Below are positions 20,497-29,948 of a DNA stretch of 64,000 nucleotides, piece by piece. The number at the start of each line of letters is the position of its first letter. The stretch's first letter is position 1. Origin of the DNA: Bifidobacterium sp. B4142 (GTDB lineage Bacteria > Actinomycetota > Actinomycetes > Actinomycetales > Bifidobacteriaceae). The stretch is taken from contig NZ_JAFNMJ010000003.1 of assembly GCF_026537325.1 (NCBI RefSeq), forward strand, positions 62,001 through 126,000, in the 5' to 3' direction. The notes beneath the pieces were generated by a model, which saw only the letters and a list, made by a program, of their open reading frames with translations, made no database searches and had not been told where the DNA came from. The position numbers and the translations under genes are program-made.

Positions 20497-20584
20497 AGTG
20501 CTCCTCGTGAAATACCGTGGCTCCCAGTGTACTGTCGGCAGTAGAAGGGCAGGGCGGATTATCCGCTGAAGAGTGCATAAGCGT

Positions 20585-20603
20585 CGCAAAGGTCACATTT
20601 GCG
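20585..20603. promoter_or_regulatory. Palindrome in the zwf / HD-protein divergent region
   Basis: CGCAAA (20585-20590) and TTTGCG (20598-20603) are perfect inverted arms around GGTCACA. The position between two divergent starts fits an operator, but no regulator is encoded next to it; the function is inferred. Confidence 0.35.
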
Positions 20604-20618
20604 GCAAGGATCCCTAGA

Positions 20619-21284
20619 ATGGTCGGTATGATTCCCAATGTTCCCATGGCCGAGGCCCTGCACCGCCAGTACGCACCCTCACAAGCCGCCTATGAACTGA
20701 TACACACCCACTGCCAGATCATCGCCGCCCTCGCGGTGCGGATGGCCGACCAGGTCAACGAACGCCTGCTGCGCGGTGATGATCCTGACGGGGTTTTGCC
20801 CGAGCGGCCGCTGGATCGTGACCTGGTCCGCACAGGTGCCCTGCTGCACGACATCGGCACCTACCGGATCCTCAAGGATGACGGCTCCCAGGGTCGGTCT
20901 CTGACCTTCCAGGGTCAGCGGTACATAGAACACGGGCTGGAGGGCTACCGCCTGCTGCTGGACGCTGGGGTGGATGAGTCGGTGGCTCAGTTTGCACGCA
21001 ACCACACTGGGGTGGGGCTGACCCGCCGCCAGGTGGAGGAGGAGCATCTGAACCTGCCGCCGGACGACTATCTGCCGGTCAACCCCGAGCAGGAGGTGGT
21101 CATGTATGCGGACAAGTTCCACAGCAAGCACCAGCCGCCTATCTTCGTCTCCGAGCCCACTGCCGCCAAGCGCACGGCCAAGTATGGTCCCGACAATCTG
21201 GCCCGCTGGAGGCAACTAGTAGCCCGGTATGGAGTGCCGGACCTGCAGCCCCTGGCTCAGCACTATGGCATGACCATCGTCTGA
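20619..21284 (+). CDS. HD-domain metal-dependent phosphohydrolase
   Basis: Protein of 221 aa with an HD fold: the HD pair in TGALLHDIGTY, a further His in YIEHGLEGYRLL, NHTGVGL and the distal Asp in VVMYADKFHSK give the usual metal-binding pattern. Relatives hydrolyse nucleotides or phosphate esters; the substrate is not known here. The start at ATG 20619 has AAGGA eight bases upstream; the longer open frame to 20517 lacks a site. It is divergent from zwf, and its last 22 bases overlap the end of the convergent ATP-grasp-like gene. Confidence 0.85.
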   Translation: MVGMIPNVPMAEALHRQYAPSQAAYELIHTHCQIIAALAVRMADQVNERLLRGDDPDGVLPERPLDRDLVRTGALLHDIGTYRILKDDGSQGRSLTFQGQRYIEHGLEGYRLLLDAGVDESVAQFARNHTGVGLTRRQVEEEHLNLPPDDYLPVNPEQEVVMYADKFHSKHQPPIFVSEPTAAKRTAKYGPDNLARWRQLVARYGVPDLQPLAQHYGMTIV

Positions 21285-22204
21285 TCCGGCCGGACCGGCC
21301 CCCAGGAACTGCGGAAGCGGCCGCCGAATTCACGCAGCATCCACGGGTCTGGTTGATAGGGGTCGACTGGATCGGTCCGGCAGGCTGCGACGGCTTTCAG
21401 GAAAGAGGCCATGCCCTGCGATCCATAAGCGTAAGGGGCTGCACACCAGACCGGGTTTCCTTCCAAAATGAGAGGCCGATCCGACCCGCGCAGGAAGGCC
21501 AGATCCACGCTGATCGGAGCAGGAGATCGACCCTTGGCTGCCTGAAGGGCACAGCCTTCGGCGATCGTTTGATGCCTGGGATCGAAAACGACGCCGTCAA
21601 AGACCGTGGTAATGACTCTGGAGTCCTCGCCTTCATGCAGGCAGTAACCGCTGGAGGCTGCAATCCGGTCCCTGTCGATGATGACCCGCCACTCCTCATG
21701 GATACTGGGCAAATGGGCCTGGATGCGAATCAGCGATCGTGCAGGGGCCGTCCGCAGATCGCTCTGCAGATCTTCAAGGGTTCGTCGGGCTGCAGGCAGG
21801 TCCGATACCCGGCCGGCGGCCAGCTGCGACCAGGGGCGCTTCCCCAGGCCCGATGGCAGTCGGCGCCAGGTCAGGATGATTCCAGCCGTCACAGTCAGAA
21901 TCCTGCGTCCGGTCAGGGATCGGTCCAGCCCATCCAGCCACATGGTCGGTGGGGCTGACAGGACCCATGAGGGACGGCCTTCGGATGCCAGCCAGGCGTT
22001 CTGGGCGATTAGCAGCCCTGGCGTGATCCATACGGCTTCCTTGACGCCGACCTCCCGAACGGGTCCGAATCCATGGTGATGATGCAGAATGACCCGCTGT
22101 TGCGGGTTTGGGCCCTTGCTGCACGAATCGATTTGTTCGGCCATGACCCTGGGTATCCACTCCTCATGGGTGATGACTGAGCAAGCCAGTGCAGTGCTGT
22201 CCAT
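21263..22204 (-). CDS. Uncharacterised protein, possible ATP-grasp fold
   Basis: 313 aa, not confidently recognised. The C-terminal half resembles ATP-grasp enzymes: VIIDRDRIAASSGYCL could be the binding strand, DLAFLRGSDRPLILEGNPVW resembles the metal-binding vEiNp motif, and a basic patch follows. The N-terminal half holds strand-rich, Trp-containing segments (PSWVLSAPPTMWLDGL). No signal peptide or membrane segment is seen. It follows the degenerate ABC ATPase by 22 bp on the same strand and is probably co-transcribed with that ABC pair. The start is uncertain because no good ribosome site precedes ATG 22204. Confidence 0.55.
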   Translation of the reverse strand: MDSTALACSVITHEEWIPRVMAEQIDSCSKGPNPQQRVILHHHHGFGPVREVGVKEAVWITPGLLIAQNAWLASEGRPSWVLSAPPTMWLDGLDRSLTGRRILTVTAGIILTWRRLPSGLGKRPWSQLAAGRVSDLPAARRTLEDLQSDLRTAPARSLIRIQAHLPSIHEEWRVIIDRDRIAASSGYCLHEGEDSRVITTVFDGVVFDPRHQTIAEGCALQAAKGRSPAPISVDLAFLRGSDRPLILEGNPVWCAAPYAYGSQGMASFLKAVAACRTDPVDPYQPDPWMLREFGGRFRSSWGPVRPDQTMVMP

Positions 22205-22226
22205 CCCCGGCCCGGAAGGTTGGAGT

Positions 22227-23237
22227 TCAATCGACGATGAATCGGTCGTCGTAGGTGCCCTCGTCTACGGTGTCCGAACCGCCTGAGGTCAGGATGATCA
22301 CAGTGCAGTCATGACGGCGGGAGACCCGCTTCAGCGTGGCCAGCAGGGTGTCCCAGTCGCCCGGTTCCAGCCCCTCGGTGGGTTCGTCGGCGACGAGCAC
22401 GTCGCACTCGCAGCACAGGGCACGGGCCACGGATGCCAGACGGAAGTCCAAGTGGCCCAGATCAGCGGTCAGCCTGTCCTGCAGACGCTCCGGGAAACCC
22501 ACCTCATCCAGCAGATGACGGGCCAGATTGTCCTTGGGGCCCAGGAAGGTGCGCCCGCTGGCATCCATGGTGTAGACAAGATTCTGCACAGCGGTCAGGT
22601 CGCGTCTCAGGGCATCGGTACCAAAGATGGCTCCAATCTGGTGGCCGCGGTAGTCGGAGGCCAGCAACTGGCGCAGGTCCGTGCCCCGGAAGAGCACACT
22701 GCCCTGGGTGGGGGCGCGCAGGCCGGTTATCAGGGCCATCAGAGCGGCCCTTCCGGACGGCGAGGTGGTCTCCACCGAGTAGATGCGGCGACGCTGGAAT
22801 TCCAGATCGACATCGTCCAGGATCTGTTCGGGGCGACCCTGGACCTTGCGCGTGTAATCCACGTGCTTCAGGGAGAGCACCGGATAGCCGCCAGGAACCA
22901 GCACCCGCTGGTCATCGGTTTCCAGCAGCGGGCCCTCCTCCTTACCGTCGTCGGGATCCTCGGCATTGTCCTGCTCGATGACCACCTTGAAAGCGGCCAT
23001 CGACACGTCCTCTTCAGAGGAAGCATCCTCCTCGGACTTCTTGTTCGTCTGAGTAGCTGCTTCTTCGCCGGATCCGTGCAGGAGTTCGGCGTTGGCATTC
23101 TCGCCGGTTTTTTGCTCAGCGTCTGCCGTTGCTCGAACCGCTTGTTTCTGATCAGTTTCTGCCTGGTCGGCGGCCTTGGCCGCAGCCTTTTCCTGGGACT
23201 CTTCGTCTGACCGCTGGTCCGATGTCTTTTCGCTCAT
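22227..23237 (-). CDS. ABC-type ATPase subunit with degenerate nucleotide-binding motifs
   Basis: 336 aa. The first 115 residues are an Ala/Glu/Asp-rich polar extension, predicted disordered or coiled. The remainder aligns with LolD/MacB-type ATPases: VLSLKHVDYTRK at the start, a D-loop-containing CDVLVADEPTEGLEPGDWD and a switch-like VIILTSGG. However, the Walker A position reads TSPSGRAALM instead of GPSGSGKST, lacking the Lys; the signature reads ADLGHLDFRL instead of LSGGQ; and the switch His is not seen. It probably cannot hydrolyse ATP normally. Its start overlaps the stop of the FtsX-like permease upstream by 4 bp. A Walker B Asp-Glu is retained, so a structural or regulatory role is possible. 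Confidence 0.8.
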   Translation of the reverse strand: MSEKTSDQRSDEESQEKAAAKAADQAETDQKQAVRATADAEQKTGENANAELLHGSGEEAATQTNKKSEEDASSEEDVSMAAFKVVIEQDNAEDPDDGKEEGPLLETDDQRVLVPGGYPVLSLKHVDYTRKVQGRPEQILDDVDLEFQRRRIYSVETTSPSGRAALMALITGLRAPTQGSVLFRGTDLRQLLASDYRGHQIGAIFGTDALRRDLTAVQNLVYTMDASGRTFLGPKDNLARHLLDEVGFPERLQDRLTADLGHLDFRLASVARALCCECDVLVADEPTEGLEPGDWDTLLATLKRVSRRHDCTVIILTSGGSDTVDEGTYDDRFIVD

Positions 23238-24469
23238 GCCTCGTCCTCCAGGTCGTTGGTGTATAGCTGGGCGGTTCTGAAGGCCGCCACCCTGGCGGCT
23301 GCTGCCAGTGCGAGGACCAGGCAGACGGCCAGGCCAATCAGGATCAGCTTCCAGATCAGACCAGCATCAGGCATGCTGGCCAGGCTCCCCAGCCGGAAGA
23401 GCGACCGGCCCAGCGGCCGACTGATTGCGGCGCCCAAAGCCAGGCCCAGGGCCAGTCCGGGAAGGGTGAGCAAGAGGGTCTCCAAGGCGAACTGCCAGCC
23501 CAGCCGGGCCTTGTGAACCCCGATGGTGATGGCCATGCCGATTTCGTTGACTCGACCGCGCAGCATGAGGATTAGGCAGCCCAGCAGAATCAGCCCGCCC
23601 AGCAGGCAGGCCAGGATGATGGCGGTTCGCGCTTGGTCGGCGGCCTGGTGGACCGGCTCCATCCGCCGCTGGTAGGCCTTCAGGCTGGGGGAGTCGATGT
23701 CGTACTGCGAGGTCTTGAGCCCGTCCTTGCGCAGCTCCTTGATAAACTTCTGGTAGGTGCTCGGCGAATCCAGAACGAAGGCAACGAGCAGTTCGTGACC
23801 AGGGTCACCGGGCTTGCTGGCCGAATCCAGCCCCAGCATGGCAAAGGTGGGATAGGCCGTGTAGATGGCTCGGTTGGCTGCCTGGTCGGCGGCTTTGCGG
23901 TAGTGATAGATGCCCGAGACGGTCAGCTTGACCTGCTGACCCTGCTGGCGGGGATCCTTGATGGTCAGGGTGTCGCCCATCTTGAGCTTGTTGGCCTGTG
24001 CCATCTGCTTGGAGATCAGCACAGTCTGGGTGCCTGAGGCATTCTGTGAGGCGTAGTCCAGCCCCTTGCCCTGGTCCAGCACAAAGGGGCCGTGAGGAAG
24101 GGTGGGCTCGGCTGCCTTGTCAGAGACACCCACCAGGGAGTAGGCGCCTGACTGAGGCAGCCCCTCCGGACTGATATTCGCGGTCTCATGGAAGTAAGCC
24201 TTGTACTGCATGCCATCCATCTGCAGGCGCTGGGCATACTTGGAATACTCGTTCCAGCCCAGGGGGGAGGCCTTGGTTCCCTTGCGCGGGCTGATGACGG
24301 CGTCCACCTGTTGGGATTCGTAGCCTGTAGTACGTGCCCTGGTGTCAGCTTGAAGTACGGTGGCCGCCGTCGTGGCCAGAGCCGTCACGACCAGGCAGGC
24401 CAGAACCACGACCAGGCTCCGCGCCGCATGCCGCCTGATGGTGAACCAGGCGTTCTTGAGAACGAACAT
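23234..24469 (-). CDS. FtsX/MacB-like ABC permease
   Basis: 411 aa membrane protein. One N-terminal membrane helix (SLVVVLACLVVTALATTAA), a long extracytoplasmic domain of about 220 residues, then three C-terminal helices (AIILACLLGGLILLGCLILM and two following), the usual order of the FtsX/MacB/LolE family. Starts at ATG 24469 with AGGAAGGG. Its stop overlaps the degenerate ATPase gene by 4 bp, so the pair is a unit. Such systems often export peptides or lipoproteins or sense envelope stress; the substrate here is unknown. Confidence 0.88.
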   Translation of the reverse strand: MFVLKNAWFTIRRHAARSLVVVLACLVVTALATTAATVLQADTRARTTGYESQQVDAVISPRKGTKASPLGWNEYSKYAQRLQMDGMQYKAYFHETANISPEGLPQSGAYSLVGVSDKAAEPTLPHGPFVLDQGKGLDYASQNASGTQTVLISKQMAQANKLKMGDTLTIKDPRQQGQQVKLTVSGIYHYRKAADQAANRAIYTAYPTFAMLGLDSASKPGDPGHELLVAFVLDSPSTYQKFIKELRKDGLKTSQYDIDSPSLKAYQRRMEPVHQAADQARTAIILACLLGGLILLGCLILMLRGRVNEIGMAITIGVHKARLGWQFALETLLLTLPGLALGLALGAAISRPLGRSLFRLGSLASMPDAGLIWKLILIGLAVCLVLALAAAARVAAFRTAQLYTNDLEDEA

Positions 24470-24606
24470 GACACCCTTCCTGATAGCGTTCCAGGGGTGA
24501 CCGGGCGGCCCACAATGGCGGGCCTTAAGTCCGGTCGCCGTCCTCCAGTCTAGCCAAGGACGCTCCCAAGCTAGCGGTGCGAACTTGGAGCTTGCTGAAT
24601 GTCTTG

Positions 24607-26043
24607 CTAGGCCTCTGGTCGCTCGGCATGGGAGAAGTTGCGCACCTTCAGGGAGACGGCCAGAGCAGCCAGAATCAGCACCAGGGTAAAGATCAATCCG
24701 CAGTGGGTGCCCCTGGTGAAGGCCTGGGCTTTATCAGCTCCGGCTGCCTGCCCTTCGCCCATGGCCAGCAGGGAGGTGGTGATGGCCGTGGCCACGGCTC
24801 CCACAATCTGCTGCATGGTGTTGATGATGGTGCTTCCGTCGCCGGACTGTGGGCCGTTCAGAGAGTTGAGCGCGTAGGTCTGTGCCGGTGACATGGCCAG
24901 GGGGCAGCCGATCATCAAAATGATGTGGGCTGCTACCACCAGGGCCACAGGGGTGTGCGGGCTGGTGAACAGGAGGATGATCGTCCCTACCAGTGCGATG
25001 AGGAATCCGCAACGGACGGGCATGCGGGCTCCGAAGCCGTCATAGAGCCGGCCGGCGAAGGCTGAGACCAAGGCGTTGATGGCGCCCCCGGGCAGCATGA
25101 GGATGCCGGTCATGGCCACGGGCAGGAGCAGCCCCCGCTGCAGGAACTGGGGCAGCAGATACATGGAGGAGAGGATGACTGCGAAGTCCAGCATGACCAG
25201 GGTGGCACCGTAGCGGAAGGCCGGAATGGAGAAGATGCGCAGGTTGAGCACCGGGTGTTCCAGGCCCAGCTGGCGACGAATATAGAGGACCAGGGCTACT
25301 AGGGCCACAACCAGGATGATCAGGGTGACGGGGGAAAGCCATCCGTACCGGCTGGCCAGGCTGACTCCTCCCACCAGTCCGCCGAAGCCGACAATTGACT
25401 CCAGAATAGAGGCCAGGTCGGGTCGCTGGTGAGTGATGGTCCCTACATTCTTTAGGAAGCAGACAGCGAAGATAAGGGCCACAACCAGGAATGGGGTGAA
25501 GAACCAGAAGATCCAGTGCCAGGTCAGCTTGCCCAGGATGATTCCGGTCAGGGTCGGGCCGATGGCGGGAGCGAACATGATGACCAGGGCGCACATGCCC
25601 ATGACCGTGCCCAGACGGGCAGGTGGGAAGATCAGCATGGCCACGGTGAACATGAGCGGCAGGATCAGGCCGGTGCCGATACCCTGGATCAGCCGTCCCG
25701 TCAGAAGGACGGGGAAGGTGGGGGCCATGGCCGAGACCACCGAGCCGGCCAGGAAGGCGACCAGGCCGAAGATCACGGTCTGCCTGGTGGTGAACCACTT
25801 GGAGATCAGACTGGAAAAGGGCAGGACGATGCCGATGACCAGCATGTATCCCGTGACCAGCCACTGGACGGTGGCGGCAGGGATTTGGAAGCTCTCCATC
25901 AGGTTGGGCAGGGCGATATTGAGCGAGGTTTCACTCAGCATGCCCACGAAGGCCCCGATCATCAGCGCGGCGATGGCCAGCCAGGGGTGGGGGACGGCCG
26001 GGCGTGACCGGTGAACAGAGGCAGAGGTGGACGTGTTTTGCAC
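24607..26043 (-). CDS. MFS multidrug exporter, DHA2 (EmrB/QacA) family
   Basis: Drug:H+ antiporter type, 478 aa with about 14 hydrophobic segments. Motif A-like SSLISKWFTTRQTVIFGLV and motif C-like GRLIQGIGTGLILPLMF are typical of the DHA2 group. I place the start at GTG 26043, which has AAGGAG nine bases upstream; an ATG at 26115 gives an N-terminus with no signal and no site. It lies 160 bp from the divergent SNF2 gene. No regulator gene is adjacent. Substrate unknown. Confidence 0.9.
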   Translation of the reverse strand: MQNTSTSASVHRSRPAVPHPWLAIAALMIGAFVGMLSETSLNIALPNLMESFQIPAATVQWLVTGYMLVIGIVLPFSSLISKWFTTRQTVIFGLVAFLAGSVVSAMAPTFPVLLTGRLIQGIGTGLILPLMFTVAMLIFPPARLGTVMGMCALVIMFAPAIGPTLTGIILGKLTWHWIFWFFTPFLVVALIFAVCFLKNVGTITHQRPDLASILESIVGFGGLVGGVSLASRYGWLSPVTLIILVVALVALVLYIRRQLGLEHPVLNLRIFSIPAFRYGATLVMLDFAVILSSMYLLPQFLQRGLLLPVAMTGILMLPGGAINALVSAFAGRLYDGFGARMPVRCGFLIALVGTIILLFTSPHTPVALVVAAHIILMIGCPLAMSPAQTYALNSLNGPQSGDGSTIINTMQQIVGAVATAITTSLLAMGEGQAAGADKAQAFTRGTHCGLIFTLVLILAALAVSLKVRNFSHAERPEA

Positions 26044-26203
26044 GATAATGATCTCCTTCTTCAGACAAACAGGACGCCATCTTAGGGAGGCTGCCATTTT
26101 TTCGTAAGTCGGCATGTCTACTCGCTTCGCCGAAGGCGTGCCGCATCGGGACGGAAAAGGTTATGCTCGGGAATGGTCGTCAGAAGCCATAAGGAGGGTG
26201 CGT

Positions 26204-29200
26204 GTGGATTGGCATGCAGCGGTCTACGGGTCAAGAGCCGCTGGCTCAGGAGGTCATGGCTTCTATGATCCAGGCGATGAAGAGGGACGGACCTTCGGCG
26301 ACCCTGACACCATCTCCGACGCCGCTCTGCGTCGATTGGGCGGCAAGGCCTACTTCCGTGCCCATCAACTGCTGGATGACCGCCGCTTTACTGACCTGCG
26401 CCTGCGGCACCTGGGGGCTTTGACCGTTCTCAAGGGGCGTGTGCCCGCCACTTATCAACCGGATGGCGACTGCATGGTTCAGGCTCGGCTGGACGAGCAG
26501 GCCCATCGGGTCATCGACTCCTCCTGCACCTGCCGGGCCTTTGGACGCCAAGGTCCTGCATGCAAGCATGTAGTCGCCCTGATCATGGCCTACAACGAGT
26601 CCAGCCAGGTCTTTGCAGGTTCGGACGACTGGGCCGGCGACCAGGGTCGATCCCGGTCCGCCCGGTCGACCTCAGGACCTCTGGCAGCCTACATGCACCG
26701 GCAGGAGGGTCGGCGACGGCAGGCCTTTCGCGACCGCCAGCTGAGCCTGCTCAAACAGGAGAACGGGCCGGTCGGCGGCCGTCACCTGCCCATCGGTTCG
26801 GTCGGGCTGATCCCCGACCTGACCAGCGAGCGCGGAGGCTGGCTGGTCCGTCTGCATATCATCCTGTCCTCCCACGGGGTCGCCTACCTGGTCAAGGATC
26901 TGCCGGCCTTGTTGCGTGCCGTGGACCAGGGCGAATTCTTGTCTTATGGGCGGCGGCTGGCCTTCATTCATTCTCGTGACACTTTTGATGACCGGGCCCA
27001 GGCTCTGCTGACCATTCTGGAAAGAGCCGGCGCCATCCGCCGCAGCCTGGCCGAACAGCAGGGGGGCATGCGCCGCCGTCTTACACGCGCAGGATTGGCT
27101 GGGATCCGGCTCAGCGACGACGAGGTGGCGCAGGTTCTCGACCTGTTTGTGGACTCTGGGCTCACCCTGGACTACACGCCTCCCGAGGATTCCTTCCTGC
27201 AGACCATGCCTGCCCCAGTGGTCGACGGGGACCCGGACACTGGCATCGCAGTCAGCAAGGAGGCGGACGGTTACCGTATAACCCATGCCTTGGGCGTGGA
27301 GCGCTTCATCGTAGGCCAGGCTTTTTCCTTCGTCATCGTGCGTCCCTCGCAGCTCGGCTCCGGACTGGATCCGGGGCCGGTCATCCACCGTTGCAGTGCA
27401 CGTTTCATGCGTCATCGGGACCTGTTGGAGACCCTCTGCCGCCCTGGCGAGGATCGGGATCTGCACTTGGATGCCGATGATCTGGACCTGTTCGTCCGGA
27501 CCGTGCTGCCCGACCTGGATCAGGGCGCCCAGGAGGGATCCGGGCTCTCCGCCAGCCTGCCCGAGGAGCTGGATGCCCGACGGCGTCCGCCCTGCAGGAT
27601 CGAGCTTTACCTGGACCGGGACCGGCAGGGGGTCAGTTGTGATCTCAAGGCCCGGTATGGGGATCGTCTTCTGTCTGTCGCCGCTGATCCCGGCTCCGAG
27701 GATGAAACCGGCAGGGATCGGGAGAACGAGTCTCTGGCCCGGCAGACGGTCCGCCGTTATTTCCCTCTCATGGAGGAGGGGCTGGCACGCATCCCCGAGG
27801 AGAACGAGGAAGCCATCCACACCCTGCTGACCAGGGGCCTGCCTGTGCTCAAAGGGCTGGGGCGGGTCTTCTCCACGCCGGCCTTTGACGGGCTCAGTGT
27901 CGTCTCTCATCCGCAGATCCGTGTTGGTGTGCGGGTGCGTTCCGGGTTGGTCGAGATCTCGCCCATCGCTGACGAAGTACGGCCCGAGGAGGCCGCCGCC
28001 ATCCTGGCCGACCACCGTCGTCGGCGGCGCTTCCATCGTCTGCGCAACGGGGCTTTCGTCGAGTTGGCTGATCTGAACACAGAGGCTGTGGACACCCTGG
28101 CCGAAGACCTGGGCATCAATCCAGCCGATCTGGCCAAGGGGCCGGTCCGGGTGCCTGAATTCCAGCTCGGCTACCTGGATGCGCTGGTGCCCGAGCAGGA
28201 CCGCGATTCAAGCTTCCGTGATTACCTGAAGGAACACCAGCCCGATCCCCATGGGTTCAGGGTCCCCGACGGTCTGCGCGGGCGGCTCAGACCCTATCAG
28301 GCGGAGGGGCTGCGTTGGCTATGTACGTTGAGCGACCGCGGATTCGGGGGTATCCTGGCCGACGAGATGGGTCTGGGCAAGACCATACAGATGCTGGCTT
28401 ACCTGCTCTCCCGTCAGGATCAGGCCAAGGATCGGGGACCCTCGCTGATCGTATGCCCGGCCTCATTGGTCTACAACTGGGAGGCCGAGTGCCGCCGCTT
28501 CACTCCTGGTCTGCGGGTGGGGGTCCTGGCTGGGGGGCGCAGCCAGCGTCAGGCTTTGCTGGATCAGGCGAGGTCCTACGACCTGTTGATCACCTCGTAC
28601 GATCTGCTCAGGCGGGACTTGGACCGGTACCGCGGTCTGCCCTGGTATGCCCTGGTCTTGGATGAGGCCCAATACATCAAGAACCATGCCACCAAGGCCG
28701 CCCGGGCTGTACGCGCTCTGGACAGCCTGCACCGGTTCGCCCTGACTGGCACGCCCATCGAGAACCGGCTGTCCGAGCTTTGGAGCATCTTCGACTTCCT
28801 GATGCCTGGGATGCTGGGCCCTTACTCCCGTTTCCGGGACCGCTTCGAGATGCCCATACTCAGCGGCGACCAGGATGCCCAGTCCCGGCTCCAGGCCCTG
28901 GTGGGACCCTTCATTTTACGCCGACTCAAGTCACAGGTGCTGACTGATCTGCCCGAAAAGATCGAAAACGTGATCAGCGTGCCCTTGCAGGGTCGTCAGC
29001 GCAAGCTCTATGCCGCCCTGGAACAGGAGCTGAGGGCTGCCCTCAACAAGGAAAAGGATCAGGAGTACGAGGTTGGCAAAATTCAGGTCTTGGCTCAGCT
29101 GACTAGGCTGCGGGAGGTGTGCTGTGATCCGCGTCTGGTCTACCAGGATCAAGGCCGGGACCGGCGCGGCGATTCGGCCAAGCTGGATGCTATCGAGGAT

Positions 29201-29695
29201 CTGGTGGTCTCTTGCCAGGATGCCGGACGTAAGATGCTGATCTTCTCCCAGTTCACCTCCTACCTTGACCTGATAGCCCAGCGGCTCCATCGGCTGGACG
29301 TGTCCTACGATCTGATCACCGGCGCCACATCAAAGAAGCGTCGGCTGGAGCTGGTGGAACAGTTCAATAGGGATGCTACGCCGGTTTTCCTGATCTCCCT
29401 GAAAGCCGGCAACACCGGGCTCAACCTGACTGGAGCCTGTGTGGTGGTCCATGCGGACCCCTGGTGGAACGCCGCCGCCCAGGAGCAGGCCAACGACCGC
29501 GCCCACCGGATCGGCCAGACCCAGGATGTCAACGTCTACCAGATCGTAGCCAAAGGCACCATCGAGGAACGCATCCTCAATCTGCAGCACAGCAAGAGCG
29601 ACCTAGCCTCGCGTTTTGTCGATTCGGCCGCCTCCACTGGCGCCGCCGGTGTGGCCAGGCTGAACAGAAAGGACCTCCTGGCCCTGCTGGGTTGA
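26204..29695 (+). CDS. SWIM zinc-finger / SNF2 DNA-dependent ATPase
   Basis: 1163 aa SNF2-family helicase-like protein. The N-terminus has a SWIM zinc finger (SCTCRAFGRQGPACKHVVAL, a CxC...CxH pattern), then a long SNF2-associated region of about 500 residues and the motor. Motor motifs: I ADEMGLGKTIQML, II LDEAQYIKNHATKAARAV, III ALTGTPIENRLSELW, V LKAGNTGLNLTGACVV, VI ANDRAHRIGQTQDVNVYQIV. The start at GTG 26204 follows AAGGAGG with a six-base spacer. It is a common bacterial family thought to remodel nucleoprotein; its exact role is unknown. Divergent from the exporter; no methylase or nuclease partner is adjacent that would suggest a defence system. Confidence 0.93.
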   Translation: MDWHAAVYGSRAAGSGGHGFYDPGDEEGRTFGDPDTISDAALRRLGGKAYFRAHQLLDDRRFTDLRLRHLGALTVLKGRVPATYQPDGDCMVQARLDEQAHRVIDSSCTCRAFGRQGPACKHVVALIMAYNESSQVFAGSDDWAGDQGRSRSARSTSGPLAAYMHRQEGRRRQAFRDRQLSLLKQENGPVGGRHLPIGSVGLIPDLTSERGGWLVRLHIILSSHGVAYLVKDLPALLRAVDQGEFLSYGRRLAFIHSRDTFDDRAQALLTILERAGAIRRSLAEQQGGMRRRLTRAGLAGIRLSDDEVAQVLDLFVDSGLTLDYTPPEDSFLQTMPAPVVDGDPDTGIAVSKEADGYRITHALGVERFIVGQAFSFVIVRPSQLGSGLDPGPVIHRCSARFMRHRDLLETLCRPGEDRDLHLDADDLDLFVRTVLPDLDQGAQEGSGLSASLPEELDARRRPPCRIELYLDRDRQGVSCDLKARYGDRLLSVAADPGSEDETGRDRENESLARQTVRRYFPLMEEGLARIPEENEEAIHTLLTRGLPVLKGLGRVFSTPAFDGLSVVSHPQIRVGVRVRSGLVEISPIADEVRPEEAAAILADHRRRRRFHRLRNGAFVELADLNTEAVDTLAEDLGINPADLAKGPVRVPEFQLGYLDALVPEQDRDSSFRDYLKEHQPDPHGFRVPDGLRGRLRPYQAEGLRWLCTLSDRGFGGILADEMGLGKTIQMLAYLLSRQDQAKDRGPSLIVCPASLVYNWEAECRRFTPGLRVGVLAGGRSQRQALLDQARSYDLLITSYDLLRRDLDRYRGLPWYALVLDEAQYIKNHATKAARAVRALDSLHRFALTGTPIENRLSELWSIFDFLMPGMLGPYSRFRDRFEMPILSGDQDAQSRLQALVGPFILRRLKSQVLTDLPEKIENVISVPLQGRQRKLYAALEQELRAALNKEKDQEYEVGKIQVLAQLTRLREVCCDPRLVYQDQGRDRRGDSAKLDAIEDLVVSCQDAGRKMLIFSQFTSYLDLIAQRLHRLDVSYDLITGATSKKRRLELVEQFNRDATPVFLISLKAGNTGLNLTGACVVVHADPWWNAAAQEQANDRAHRIGQTQDVNVYQIVAKGTIEERILNLQHSKSDLASRFVDSAASTGAAGVARLNRKDLLALLG

Positions 29696-29948
29696 TCGCG
29701 TCTGGATATGAATCTGCTTGAATCTGCTAGTCAGTGGTCTTGAATGTAGCGGCATCGTCGATGGCGAGGCCTTTGGGCCACGGTTCCGGTTATTCTTGAT
29801 GCGGTAGTCGAATCGAAAGACTACATGCATGAGCAGGTTGACGGTTGCTTCTTCGGCGGTTTCCAGGTTTGGCAGCAGTCGATTATTCGGGTTATGGGAG
29901 CCTGGCCGTCTTCAGCTCCTTTGATGACAGGAAGCTGGGGGGAAGAGC

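Noticed and set aside
22311-23210. 299-codon open frame opposite the degenerate ABC ATPase
   Set aside because: The minus strand has a start, ribosome site and ABC motifs; the plus-strand frame has none.
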